From Amphritea atlantica (GTDB lineage Bacteria; Pseudomonadota; Gammaproteobacteria; Pseudomonadales; Balneatricaceae), in the NCBI RefSeq assembly GCF_018860855.1, contig NZ_JAHKQE010000003.1:1-60331 (forward strand): 60,331 nt of DNA. Reading direction: 5' to 3'. Shown piece by piece: positions 9,609-18,885 of this stretch. How positions within the stretch are numbered: position 1 is the first letter of the stretch; every line of letters begins with the position of its first letter. Under the pieces are notes generated by a model that saw only the letters and a list, made by a program, of their open reading frames with translations, had not been told where the DNA came from and did not search any database. A program made the translations under genes and the position numbers.

Positions 9609-10700
9609 TCATACCCGACCCACCATTTTATAGGGTTCGGGGTCGATAACGGGCTGCCGTTGAAGCAAGATATCTCCTAGTAAGCGGGTCGATGCTGGGG
9701 CCAGCACCAAACCATTTCTGAAGTGACCCGCATTAATATACAGGTTGCGATATCCCGGTACGGCACCAATATAGGGTATCCCCTCTGGAGAACCGGGTCT
9801 TAATCCCGCCCAATGACGTTCTAGCTCATAGTGTTCTAATGCAGGGCAGATATTTAGCGCCGTTTGATAGAGCGACTGCCTGATCTCATCGGTGGCCTGT
9901 TTATCAAACCCAACACGCTCGAGTGTGCTGCCCACCAGAATACGTCCATCATTACGAGGGATTAGGTATCGGTTTTCCATCAAGACAACGCGATTAATCA
10001 AGCCAACCTTCGCGTTAAAGATCATCATCTGACCTTTAACTGGCTCAACGGGCAACTCGATATTCAATGGTTTTAGCAGTTCGCCACTCCAAGCACCTGC
10101 AGCAACCACCACGGTGTCACCCTGCAATACTCGGTCAGCCAACTGCACACCGGTAATGGTTTCATTCTCAACCACTAAGTGCTGCACTCGGCTCTGTTCC
10201 ACTAAATTAATATTAGGGGTCATCTCCATGCTACGGCGCAAAGAACGACCTAAGCGAGGGTTGCGAATACTGCCCACTTCAGGCATCCACAGCGCGGATT
10301 CACAGCCAGGTGCTAAATTAGGCTCTTTCTGATAAAGAAAATCACGACCAACCCGCTCCATGGGCTTTTGATATTTACGCCCCCAAGCCAATGCTTCATC
10401 CTCATCATCCACCCCCACCATAAACATCCCTTTAAGGCGCAGTTCAGGGTCTAAACCCGTTTCTTCCAACAGTTGCTGTGAGAGGTGAATATAACTGGTC
10501 TGCGACCACGTCGCTAAAGCCGTAACTGGATCAGAATAACGCCAAGGATACAGCGGCGAGACAATCCCTCCTCCCGCCCACGACGCTTCCTGTGCACAGT
10601 TATTCATCTCCACAAGCGTGACACTCGCACCCGACTGAGCCAGTTCTCTGGCCGTCAGCATTCCGATCACGCCTGCCCCAACAATCAGGTAGTCAGACAT
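9609..10700 (-). CDS. thiO: FAD-dependent glycine oxidase ThiO
   Basis: Oxidises glycine to dehydroglycine for thiazole formation in thiamine synthesis. The N-terminal Rossmann FAD site is VGAGVIG (7-13) followed by the acidic strand end VTLVEMN. The DAO fold continues with EASWAGGGIVSPLYPWRY and the C-terminal HWAGLRPGSPEGIPYIG and INAGHFRNGLVLAP. 363 residues is normal. In Pseudomonas a thiO-like gene also precedes the minor pilin genes. Confidence 0.92.
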   Translation of the reverse strand: MSDYLIVGAGVIGMLTARELAQSGASVTLVEMNNCAQEASWAGGGIVSPLYPWRYSDPVTALATWSQTSYIHLSQQLLEETGLDPELRLKGMFMVGVDDEDEALAWGRKYQKPMERVGRDFLYQKEPNLAPGCESALWMPEVGSIRNPRLGRSLRRSMEMTPNINLVEQSRVQHLVVENETITGVQLADRVLQGDTVVVAAGAWSGELLKPLNIELPVEPVKGQMMIFNAKVGLINRVVLMENRYLIPRNDGRILVGSTLERVGFDKQATDEIRQSLYQTALNICPALEHYELERHWAGLRPGSPEGIPYIGAVPGYRNLYINAGHFRNGLVLAPASTRLLGDILLQRQPVIDPEPYKMVGRV

Positions 10701-10740
10701 CTCTAAGCCTTATGGTTTGTACAAAGAGAAAAGAGTATAT

Positions 10741-10771
10741 AAAAAAACGCGCCTAAGGCGCGTATTTTTAT
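10741..10771 (-). terminator. Terminator of the leftward minor pilin operon
   Basis: ACGCGCC-TTA-GGCGCGT (minus strand) is a 7 bp stem followed by seven T residues, 16 bp after the stop of the PilE-like gene and just before thiO. Confidence 0.88.
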
Positions 10772-10786
10772 GACGATATCTGAGAA

Positions 10787-11242
10787 TTACCAACTGGTTT
10801 CATCTGCATCTGAAGTATCCCCATCATTATTCTGATCCCAACGTCTCAAACCTGTAGATGTGATTTCCAGATACCCATCAGTCGCCTGCGATGTACCTGC
10901 AATAGGAGTCGCTCTCAGCGTATAAGCTAACGAACTAGAAGAAACAATTGTTAGATTATAAAACTTATTAGCGCTATCAACTGGCGCTTGCGAAGGAAAA
11001 ACTACCCCATTCGGCACACCCGTATCTGCACCACCATCTGCCGCCCCAATATAAGACATCGTCTCAGTTTTATGACGCTCCATTGCATTGGCAAAGCTTA
11101 ACATAGCTTCCTGAGCATCCGTTCGACGGCCATCTACGATGTAACTCATATAACTAGGGTAAGCAATAGAAGCCAAAATACCAATAATAGCTATCGTAAT
11201 CATCAGCTCGATTAGCGTAAAACCTTTACTATAAGCTGCCAC
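10787..11242 (-). CDS. pilE: Type IV minor pilin, PilE-like (operon B)
   Basis: 151-residue prepilin. A short leader ending Gly is cut by PilD before FTLIELMITIAIIGILASIAYPSY, the classical type IV pilin helix with Glu5. The start is GTG at 11242: AAGGAG lies 10 bp upstream and the leader is then seven residues. The longer frame to 11386 only overlaps pilY1. It is the last gene of the operon, 1 bp after the pilY1 stop. Unlike its paralogue at 19389, it contains no cysteine and ends in an acidic tail plus Trp (DADETSW), so the usual C-terminal disulfide loop is absent. Confidence 0.9.
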   Translation of the reverse strand: MAAYSKGFTLIELMITIAIIGILASIAYPSYMSYIVDGRRTDAQEAMLSFANAMERHKTETMSYIGAADGGADTGVPNGVVFPSQAPVDSANKFYNLTIVSSSSLAYTLRATPIAGTSQATDGYLEITSTGLRRWDQNNDGDTSDADETSW

Positions 11243-11243
11243 C

Positions 11244-14200
11244 TTAATCAGACTCCTTCTCAAACCAATAAGTCTTAACAACACCCTGTCCTGTATTGAC
11301 CTCAGGTACTGACTCAGTACCAACCATAATCGTTGGATCACTATCGACTGTATCCACAACCGTGGGTTGCGACGGAATATTACCATGCGTCAACGTTACG
11401 ACCCTATCTTGCTTATCCACATCATCATCTTCATCCAAGTCTCCCTGTGGAGTCGCATCAGATACACCTACAATATAAACTCTAGCAATACCGTTAGCGG
11501 GTTGGCAGGTTGACACACTAGGTGCCGCTGGTTCATATGTAGTGAACAATATTTGGCCATTAATCGTTAGACTTTCCGCCAATACTTTTTCACCGGTATT
11601 AGTCATTTTGATATACCACCCCTGACTTCGGTTAGTATCAGAGTTGCTCAGCCCCACTGTTGCATCTTCTCTTTCTGTACTATTCCCTTCTGTGATCAAG
11701 TTAAGCGTTGCATCATATAAATCAGATTCTGCAAGCTTGGTATAGCTGGTCGGGGCAGTATAAATATCAGTAAACTGCTTAATTAAATAAAATCTATCTT
11801 CGATGGCTTCATTTAAAGGGTGCGCTCTATAGCCAGACCCTATCGCTACCCCCATGTACCGATTCGAACCAGTAACATTTATGGACAGGTCAGGAGGATA
11901 ATAAAAACGACGGTTAGAAGCCGCAGTATCTCCCGCTAAATCGGCAATTACGCCTCCATTAACCAAATCAGTTTTATCACTAACATTAGACTGATTGATA
12001 TCAAAGCGCCAAACCTGCCCTCCCATATCCCCCACATAGAACTGATCAGTTAAGCCATCACCATCAATATCCACGATATTAATATCGGATGGGAGACTAT
12101 AACGCATATCCGTTAGCTCTAAATTATAGGAATTATCGCTACCTGCAGACCAAAACAAACTGCCATCTTCAGCATTCACCATATAAATCGCACGCCCCAT
12201 AGTATCCGCGGTACGCACATTTACATTATCCTGATTTTCGTCATAACCACCGGCAAATAACAATACATCATGTACCTCATTATCGAACCGAATCTGAAGC
12301 TTTTTCGGTGCTGACCAAGTTTGCCCTAACTCAGCAAAGCCTGTTGTTCCGGAGCTTCCTCCTTTAATTTGCCATAACATCTTAGGCGCAGCCCGATCAC
12401 TCACATCTAATGCATAGTAGCTGCGCCCTCCTCGTCGCATTCCAGCATAAAGATAAACAAAATCATCATCATCAAAATAATCACCATCGTTATTCTCATC
12501 GTTACTCCAAAGAGTAATATCCCCATCCATACCATAAGGGCGAGGAGACACAATCTCATTACTATAGTAAGTATCAAGATTGCCTAATAACTCTTCCGGT
12601 ATAAACGAAAAGACCTCTTCCCCAGTATCCGTATCAACCGCATGAATAAAGCCTTCGTTGGTACCTATAAAAATCGTACTATCATATGTTTGTGCATCAC
12701 TATCGGAGTCATACGTCATCAGCACAGGACTAGAATGAAGAGGGTCTCCAATCGCATAGCGAGGTGTTACACCATCGCCCTCAAATCCAATAACCCAGTT
12801 TAACAATCCACTTCGATAAGATGAGGACTGGCTAGGTATATCCAAAAGGTCACGAGTGATATCTGTATTGCTACTATTTAATGGGTAAGCTGATAACAGC
12901 TCAGTACCATCATTAAGCACCGGCTGGCTGCCAAGGTATGTATAAATCCTACGGGTCTCTGGTGCTGGCAATCTGCTTGCCATACCTCCATTTTCTACAC
13001 TATTACCATCAGCAGTAGCCGACCATTCACTCCGAGCATCATCCTTAAAAAAGCCGGTTGTATCATCAACCGCTGCATTACCATCAGCATCAACAACCTG
13101 AGCAGGATTACCGGCTAAACGATACTTTTTCAAATTCCCTACCCACTGGGCAGTTTCCTGTGGCTTAAAGAGAGAATAATAAATGTCATCCCTATGGCTA
13201 AAACGATTGAACTGATTAGAGGTGACACTCGGTGCTACATAGGTACTATCGGTTGCTTTAATCGATTTAATAATGGCATCGAAAGCATCAACGAGATCAG
13301 CCGATGAGCTAGCCTCATGAAAACTGCCGCCACCTTCAACCGCCATCTCCTGCATCCAATCACTGGAGAAGTTAAAACCAATGGTAAATGTTTTCACCGT
13401 TTGATCATCGCCCATGGATGCCAGCTGATCATTATTATTTAGATACGCCACCAAGTCATGTCCACAGGCGTACGCGCCACTGCCATTACAACTATCGGAA
13501 TCGCCATAGCCCATCATTTCTTTAATCTTAGTTTGATCAAAACTCCCAACTGGGTTGCCATCGGTCAACATAACAATATAGTTAGCTTGACATGATTCGG
13601 TTATAGGCGATGTGTAAACAGGATTCCCTGTTATCTCTTCATCTTCACAGTAACTAGAACTCAGATTGTCAGCCGTACAACCCGCCGGCTGAACTAACGT
13701 CCCTCCGGTATATGATAATGGATGAGAAACTCGATCTTTCGCTCGTCGATAAACACCTCGTTGTTTACCGTAGTCGACCCCCTCACCTCGATAATAAAGC
13801 GCTGCTTCATAGAGTGTTTCAACTATCGGCGTGTTACCCGTTTGCTCCATCTCATTAATGATATCGATCATGGTTGTGCGGACGGTATTATTGCTAACCG
13901 GCACATCTGTCTCTTGGGCTAAATATACAAGCTTTGGCGCGAGAGTTGACCCGTCATAAGAATACGCCGATCGTCTCCCCCCCGTACCCGAAATCGTAAA
14001 GACAATGCTGTTCCCTGCCTCCCAGCCGCTACGAGCAACAACCTGCTCCATCAGATCTGAAAGATCAGGGGTGCGATGTATTTCATTTTCAGCGTCCCAT
14101 GTAGAATCAATAACCCAAGACACCGTATCGTTTAGCGTGCTACGAGAAGAAGGTTTATTCGAATTGGAGAAAGCCGAAGCATCATCAACGTTTTCGGCTT

Positions 14201-15926
14201 CAATCACCAGCTCCACTGATCCAGAGTCTCCTCCCCCTGTTGCCGCAAACTCTATATATGCCGAGGCGATCTGAGCATCTTCATTTAACTGAATATTATT
14301 GAAACGTAAGCCTATTGTCTGATTACCACTGTTGTAATAACTATCATTAATCAGGTCAAGGTCCGTTGAATTAGTAAGGAGGTAGCCGTTAGAAAACTCT
14401 TCAACATCATCATCTTCTGAATCGATCATGACACTGTACTCATTCACCATACAGGCATCGTCATCGACGGAGTCGACATCATACTCGACACTTAGAACCG
14501 CAGACTCAGTGCTACTCAGATCAAATGACTTGGCAAACCGCGCCCCTGAGCCCTCTATTAATAACGACAGGTCATTACCACCACACCACCCTGATCGCTC
14601 GACCACCTCTTCAATCACATTAGCCAGGTCTGGTGCTTGATATGATTCACCTTCATCCCAGCTCGTAGGCGTCCAAGAAACCGAGCTTGATGTTGTATCT
14701 CGATCACTCAAATCACTGTTCGCGGTTGTAAATTCAGCGCTGTTATCAGCATCCTCAGCATAAAGAGATAAAGATGTTGAAGCACCACTGTCAGTCGCAG
14801 ATACCAAGCTTAAGGTTGCAGATGTGATGTCAGCGCCCTGAGGGATCATCAAGCCCTCGAATCGCAAGCCAACCACACTATTATTAACAGACGAGACAGA
14901 ATACTCATAAGTTACATGCAAAATAGGCGCAGCATCACTTTCACCATCATGAGACTCTAACTCTCGATAATTATTATTACCATCAGAAGGGTCTTCTTCG
15001 AGAATAAACGCCATTGAGTTCATAGCCGCCCAATCCGAACGGTTAACGATATGCTGAACGATGTTTGATATGTCTGTGGATTCTAAGGCGTTATTTTTGT
15101 TTGGGTTGCTTGTGAAATTCCAATTAACCTTCTCACCGGACACTTTAGTCCTATCACTAATGTCTCCCTTTGATGTCGAATATCGTTCTGGAAATGAAGA
15201 GTCTTCCCCATAGATATCAATGTAGACATTACCCGAACGCTTTTGATCAACTTCAAATTCTATAGACGCTGCAGTAATTGTTGCATCCTTCGGAATATCA
15301 ACATTATTAAATCTCAAACCCACTAATTGACGCTTATTGTAATTACCACCGTCACGCATTAATTCTAGATCACTACTTCCTAGAGTCATTTGTGAATTGC
15401 TTACTCGCTCTTCGGCGTCATCATCATCATGGTTTATCTGGACATCAATAGTTCCTGATATATTGACGGATGCTTGCGTCATCAGGCTAAGCGCCTCGTT
15501 ATCCAGAACAACGGTACCTCCGGATTGTTCTTCAGCATCATTGGACCCGCTACTGACCGTCGCTTCAGCAACGCCAGATAGAGCACCACCGGTTGTACTG
15601 CTAATGGACTCATCAATATAGGTGACGGGATAAATGACAGCGCCGCCTGGGTTACTAAACCGCATCAAGCCTACGTTGATGTCCTGAGCGCTATTAATGA
15701 TCGTCCCTAACGCATCTTTCATCCGGTCGAGCCGCGTAGATCCCGTACCATCGGTACTCCCCATAGAACCAGACGTATCCAAAATAAAAAGCACATTGGG
15801 CCGTACACTAATATTAGTTGTGCCACCAAAAAAAATCTCAGTATCGTCTGCCCAGACAGGGGTCATGGTAAACAGTGTGCCCAAAATGCCTAAACAGAAA
15901 CTTCTCATTGAGTTATTCATATTCAT
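11244..15926 (-). CDS. pilY1: Giant PilY1-type tip adhesin (operon B)
   Basis: 1560-residue secreted type IV pilus tip/biogenesis protein. The signal peptide ends near PVWA (about 26). The vWA domain starts with MIDAS DTSGS (50-54) but is interrupted. Residues about 105-690 are an insertion with three related modules (cores about 160-340, 345-482, 497-668; shared GLRF, SDR/SSR and RSGW motifs). After it the vWA resumes at TGNTPIVETLYEA (697 on) with its later metal motif MLTDGNP. The C-terminal half is the PilY1 beta-propeller (IFIGTNEGFIHAVDTDTGEE; Ca-loop-like DIDGDGLTDQ), ending with another acidic loop DLDEDDDVDKQD. The in-window paralogue at 19829-22582 has no insertion. It is strongly acidic, as expected of a Ca-binding surface protein. 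Confidence 0.93.
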   Translation of the reverse strand: MNMNNSMRSFCLGILGTLFTMTPVWADDTEIFFGGTTNISVRPNVLFILDTSGSMGSTDGTGSTRLDRMKDALGTIINSAQDINVGLMRFSNPGGAVIYPVTYIDESISSTTGGALSGVAEATVSSGSNDAEEQSGGTVVLDNEALSLMTQASVNISGTIDVQINHDDDDAEERVSNSQMTLGSSDLELMRDGGNYNKRQLVGLRFNNVDIPKDATITAASIEFEVDQKRSGNVYIDIYGEDSSFPERYSTSKGDISDRTKVSGEKVNWNFTSNPNKNNALESTDISNIVQHIVNRSDWAAMNSMAFILEEDPSDGNNNYRELESHDGESDAAPILHVTYEYSVSSVNNSVVGLRFEGLMIPQGADITSATLSLVSATDSGASTSLSLYAEDADNSAEFTTANSDLSDRDTTSSSVSWTPTSWDEGESYQAPDLANVIEEVVERSGWCGGNDLSLLIEGSGARFAKSFDLSSTESAVLSVEYDVDSVDDDACMVNEYSVMIDSEDDDVEEFSNGYLLTNSTDLDLINDSYYNSGNQTIGLRFNNIQLNEDAQIASAYIEFAATGGGDSGSVELVIEAENVDDASAFSNSNKPSSRSTLNDTVSWVIDSTWDAENEIHRTPDLSDLMEQVVARSGWEAGNSIVFTISGTGGRRSAYSYDGSTLAPKLVYLAQETDVPVSNNTVRTTMIDIINEMEQTGNTPIVETLYEAALYYRGEGVDYGKQRGVYRRAKDRVSHPLSYTGGTLVQPAGCTADNLSSSYCEDEEITGNPVYTSPITESCQANYIVMLTDGNPVGSFDQTKIKEMMGYGDSDSCNGSGAYACGHDLVAYLNNNDQLASMGDDQTVKTFTIGFNFSSDWMQEMAVEGGGSFHEASSSADLVDAFDAIIKSIKATDSTYVAPSVTSNQFNRFSHRDDIYYSLFKPQETAQWVGNLKKYRLAGNPAQVVDADGNAAVDDTTGFFKDDARSEWSATADGNSVENGGMASRLPAPETRRIYTYLGSQPVLNDGTELLSAYPLNSSNTDITRDLLDIPSQSSSYRSGLLNWVIGFEGDGVTPRYAIGDPLHSSPVLMTYDSDSDAQTYDSTIFIGTNEGFIHAVDTDTGEEVFSFIPEELLGNLDTYYSNEIVSPRPYGMDGDITLWSNDENNDGDYFDDDDFVYLYAGMRRGGRSYYALDVSDRAAPKMLWQIKGGSSGTTGFAELGQTWSAPKKLQIRFDNEVHDVLLFAGGYDENQDNVNVRTADTMGRAIYMVNAEDGSLFWSAGSDNSYNLELTDMRYSLPSDINIVDIDGDGLTDQFYVGDMGGQVWRFDINQSNVSDKTDLVNGGVIADLAGDTAASNRRFYYPPDLSINVTGSNRYMGVAIGSGYRAHPLNEAIEDRFYLIKQFTDIYTAPTSYTKLAESDLYDATLNLITEGNSTEREDATVGLSNSDTNRSQGWYIKMTNTGEKVLAESLTINGQILFTTYEPAAPSVSTCQPANGIARVYIVGVSDATPQGDLDEDDDVDKQDRVVTLTHGNIPSQPTVVDTVDSDPTIMVGTESVPEVNTGQGVVKTYWFEKESD
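13923..15446 (-). repeat. Three tandem adhesin-like modules inside pilY1 vWA domain
   Basis: The encoded residues 161-668 contain three diverged copies of a roughly 130-170 residue module. Each has a (V/I)GLRF strand, an (I/L)-rich A-x-I-x-x-A strand, an S-x-R-x-T turn, a V-x-W strand, and a helix ending RS-x-W followed by a hydrophobic strand. Copies 1 and 3 also share an acidic lead-in (DDDDAEER and EDDDVEEF, then S/T-DL-x-L). A third lead-in (SNDAEEQSGG, 128-137) lies upstream without its own core. The layout suggests nested duplication. The fold is likely a beta-sandwich; this is inference. Confidence 0.75.
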
Positions 15927-15937
15927 CAGGATCTGCC

Positions 15938-16432
15938 TTAATCTTCTGTTACATAAGAGATTCGATACATACCCTGAAGCAACTCCGTTGCTGCTTCATC
16001 ATCAGAATCACCATACGAATCATTATCATCTACATAACCACGGCCAGAGACTTCAAACTTGTAGGTTATTGCAGAACTCAAAGAGGTACCAACAGGTATC
16101 CCTTTTCCTTGGTAAGTCATTACACTTTCAGAATTTAACCGGTTAATACCCAGATCAAAACGTCTTACATCAGAGCTACCACCGACACCCGCATCAATCG
16201 CTTCATACATCGCATCATCAGTTTCTATCACTTCATTCAACGCACTATCGGCAGCCTGGAAGGTCTGATTAGTCACTTGAGCATTAAAAGCCATTTTTTC
16301 TTCAGCCGTTGAGGTTAGCAATGTAGCCGTAACTAACACCGTAACAGCCACAATTGCCAACAGGGTAACCACTAGCACGACACCCTGTTGCCGCTTCCAG
16401 TACATCTGCCTATATTTATCGTTAATCATCAT
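15938..16432 (-). CDS. pilX: Minor pilin-like protein PilX (operon B)
   Basis: 164 residues. The N-terminus is a PilX type: basic leader, then QQGVVLVVTLLAIVAVTVLVTATLLTSTAEEKMAFN, and a conserved AFQAADSALNE-like stretch (TFQAADSALNEVIE). It is 11 bp upstream of pilY1, with which PilX pairs at the pilus tip. The start ATG is 2 bp after the pilW stop; an alternative ATG is one codon later. Confidence 0.85.
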   Translation of the reverse strand: MMINDKYRQMYWKRQQGVVLVVTLLAIVAVTVLVTATLLTSTAEEKMAFNAQVTNQTFQAADSALNEVIETDDAMYEAIDAGVGGSSDVRRFDLGINRLNSESVMTYQGKGIPVGTSLSSAITYKFEVSGRGYVDDNDSYGDSDDEAATELLQGMYRISYVTED

Positions 16433-16436
16433 AAAC

Positions 16437-17519
16437 CTAGTTTCTTAACTGTATCGTTGCCGTAAATGCCCTGCGTAAACGCCGATCTTGGGCATACGTT
16501 ATTGCCGCCCCTGATACCGTACTTGGCTGAACAGTTGTCCCAACGAGATCATAATTAACTTTATCGTCAAACTTTTTGACTCTCTCATTTGAGACGGCCA
16601 GCACAGAGATACGAATCGCCTTAACATTGTCCATATCCAAATTAGCATCATCAGCAGACACAAAACGTAGATTTCCTGATGACAATTCCTCTCCGTAGAG
16701 CACCTTTAACCTTTCAATTCCTTCGACTATTTCAAACTCAGCTTTCTTCTGACGGTCATACCGAAACAAAGCAAAAATATCATCTCCAGATGAGCTATCT
16801 CTACCCGTATCTTTTACATAATAGGCATTAGCCTTAAACGTCATCACCCTGACCTGCTTACTAACCGTTTCTTCATAATCAATGCTTAAGTCACTGGTTT
16901 TATTCCATGCGCTACCACTATGCGCTAAAGAGTAATTTCCCGGTGACTGAGAAGTCGGATCGTTTGTCACTCTGAACATATCAGCACTATCACAATCAGT
17001 AACAATAACCATATCGCCCTTAGATATATCCTCATCTAAATCATCGATTGGAAGTGCAGAACCTTTTGCACAAACATCTCCTGGACAAGTTACTTCAGTA
17101 AAGATTGGAGAAGCATGTTGAATGTAGATCACATCCGAAGCATTAGCTGGCGCACCATCAATATCCAATTCATCATCTTCAGCCGGTTTTGCAGGGCTCC
17201 AATTTCCCGATGCATCCACAACAAAACCCTGCAATGGAATAATATCCACATTGATATCATCATCTTTAGCCACAACAGAAACAGCCATAGTATCTAGGTC
17301 AATACACCCCTGATAACCCGTCAAGCGTAAATCCCTCATCAAATAACTCAACGCAAATCGTCCGTTTCCCTGAACTTTCGCTAACGCCTGACCTGTTCGA
17401 TCAGTGTTATTGGCACTAATATAAATCTGAAAAATACCCAAAATCAAAAACAAGCTAATCGCCAAACTGACCATTAACTCTACTAATGAAAAACCGTAGC
17501 AACGCTCTGATGCTTTCAT
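16437..17519 (-). CDS. pilW: Minor pilin-like protein PilW (operon B)
   Basis: 360-residue prepilin-like protein. A short leader with the cleavage site YG/FSLVELMVSLAISLFLILGIFQIYI is followed by GNGRFALSYLMRDLRLTGYQGC, the hallmark of PilW (comparable stretch QENGRFALGVLLKDLRQSG in the paralogue at 23173). The middle part is rich in Asp and variable, and the C-terminus has RRLRRAFTATIQLRN, again shared with PilW proteins. Probably part of the minor pilin complex that primes pilus assembly. Confidence 0.88.
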   Translation of the reverse strand: MKASERCYGFSLVELMVSLAISLFLILGIFQIYISANNTDRTGQALAKVQGNGRFALSYLMRDLRLTGYQGCIDLDTMAVSVVAKDDDINVDIIPLQGFVVDASGNWSPAKPAEDDELDIDGAPANASDVIYIQHASPIFTEVTCPGDVCAKGSALPIDDLDEDISKGDMVIVTDCDSADMFRVTNDPTSQSPGNYSLAHSGSAWNKTSDLSIDYEETVSKQVRVMTFKANAYYVKDTGRDSSSGDDIFALFRYDRQKKAEFEIVEGIERLKVLYGEELSSGNLRFVSADDANLDMDNVKAIRISVLAVSNERVKKFDDKVNYDLVGTTVQPSTVSGAAITYAQDRRLRRAFTATIQLRN

Positions 17520-17526
17520 TCTGTCA

Positions 17527-18072
17527 TCACTCCGTCACCCTAAAATTTAATTCCATTTGATGACTTTCAACTCCCCGAGTATTTTCACCTGAAACATTCC
17601 AGTCATTCTCTTGCCAACTAATTGTTACCTGATACAACCCGTTATTTGCAGTGACTACACCTACAGCCGCGGGAATCAAGCTTTGATAACTAGCACCATC
17701 AACGCCGATTCCTGCTATGTCACGAAAGTGCTCCGTCCACTCTCTAATATCTTGGGCTGCCTGATCTGCATCATTGCACCCGCTTACTGACGAAATACAG
17801 TTCACTGCTGAAGGTAAATTAGCACTAGAAGAAGTATCCACTGCATAATTATCATCATCATCGAGCGCATAGCTTGCATTTAATCTAATTCGAGCGGCAA
17901 TATCATATGCTATTAGGTTAGCCTGACTTCTATAATAGGCACTTTGATTTTCACTCAACCCAGAGATAGAAAGTGCAGCAATACCCAAAAGAACAATGCT
18001 CACAAGCACCAACGACACCAGCACTTCAATCAGGCTAACTCCAGACGAATACTTTTTAATCATTAAGGGCAT
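17527..18072 (-). CDS. pilV: Minor pilin-like protein PilV (operon B)
   Basis: 181-residue prepilin. The cleavage site SG/VSLIEVLVSLVLVSIVLLGIAAL is followed by NQSAYYRSQANLIAYDIAARIRLN, typical of PilV. The ATG at 18072 has GGAGG 9 bp upstream and overlaps the end of the fimT-like gene by 10 bp. A second in-frame ATG at 18063 overlaps the stop codon (TAATG) but is poorly spaced. The C-terminal part has a GspI/PilV-type strand (YQVTISWQENDW). Confidence 0.87.
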   Translation of the reverse strand: MPLMIKKYSSGVSLIEVLVSLVLVSIVLLGIAALSISGLSENQSAYYRSQANLIAYDIAARIRLNASYALDDDDNYAVDTSSSANLPSAVNCISSVSGCNDADQAAQDIREWTEHFRDIAGIGVDGASYQSLIPAAVGVVTANNGLYQVTISWQENDWNVSGENTRGVESHQMELNFRVTE

Positions 18073-18644
18073 GTAACATTCCCTCCAGAGTGCTGATTTA
18101 CAACGCCATCATCATCTTCATCAACAGCTTTACGCACCGAACCTGATATATTAATCACTAACGCTTTTGCTTCAGCAACATCAGCCGTTTGAGAACAGAT
18201 AATCATCGATCCAGGCTGGGCATTACTTCCTCGTAATTCACCTCTAGCGTTAAATTGAAGGCGGCCTTCAGGAAACGAAAAACCCGTTCGGCGAATAGTT
18301 TCACCCGAAGTCAATGCGGGAAATACTCTTTGAATTCGATCACCATCCCCTGCATCAAGCACTGCATCAGAGTCTTGGTCATTGAAAATAATCCAACCTC
18401 TTTCCCACAACCCCCCACCGTTACAACTAACTCCATCAGTAGAAGAACAAACAGTAACTGTCGTTGTTAATTTACCTGACTCTGTTCGCGCATAAGACAA
18501 ACCACCGAGCATTTGATTAATTTCTGACGTTAATTGATTAGCTCTCAGCATAGGCCCATAGTCAGCCGTTGCCAACATTAATAGAATACTCGCGATGGCT
18601 ATCGTCACCATCAGCTCAATCAGTGTAAATCCCGTTTGTTTCAT
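18063..18644 (-). CDS. fimT: FimT/FimU (GspH-like) pseudopilin (operon B)
   Basis: 193 residues from the ATG at 18644, which gives a normal five-residue leader MKQTG/FTLIELMVTIAIASILLMLA; a frame starting at 18674 would add ten residues. After the pilin helix come the GspH features: LGGLSYARTESGKLTTTVTVCSS, then GWIIFND and a FSFPEGRLQFNARG region. It ends with a Cys pair-type tail (MIICSQ and NVTCP). First gene of operon B, about 75 bp downstream of a TATAAT box. Confidence 0.85.
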   Translation of the reverse strand: MKQTGFTLIELMVTIAIASILLMLATADYGPMLRANQLTSEINQMLGGLSYARTESGKLTTTVTVCSSTDGVSCNGGGLWERGWIIFNDQDSDAVLDAGDGDRIQRVFPALTSGETIRRTGFSFPEGRLQFNARGELRGSNAQPGSMIICSQTADVAEAKALVINISGSVRKAVDEDDDGVVNQHSGGNVTCP

Positions 18645-18721
18645 TTTTAACAAAAACCACCTTTCACCATTCATCTATGAACAGTATAGATTGAAGCAAG
18701 CTCCGTTTGCCTACTGCATTG

Positions 18722-18727
18722 ATTATA
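18722..18727 (-). promoter_or_regulatory. Probable -10 box for minor pilin operon B
   Basis: Minus-strand TATAAT in AT-rich surroundings, about 75 bp upstream of the first prepilin gene of operon B. No good -35 box is seen. A small inverted repeat AGTCC-TAAC-GGACT lies just upstream and might belong to the end of operon A or to regulation. The gap 18645-18885 holds nothing else I can identify. Confidence 0.45.
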
Positions 18728-18885
18728 TTTTAGCCAACCGAACAACTATTAGTCCGTTAGGACTACCCAAAACAGTGTATATATGTCAAATAGTGAACAT
18801 AAAGAGAATAAGATTAAACCAATTAGTAAGATCTGTAACTGATTTAGCGCTTATGTTTGCATCGAAGGGGGTTGAAAGAATGGTT

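Noticed and set aside
11243-11386. N-terminal extension of the operon B PilE frame
   Set aside because: It overlaps the pilY1 3' end, lacks a ribosome binding site, and would put about 48 extra residues before a normal prepilin leader.
15697-16146. 149-codon plus-strand frame
   Set aside because: It lies antisense over the pilY1 start and pilX; no start signal or recognisable product.
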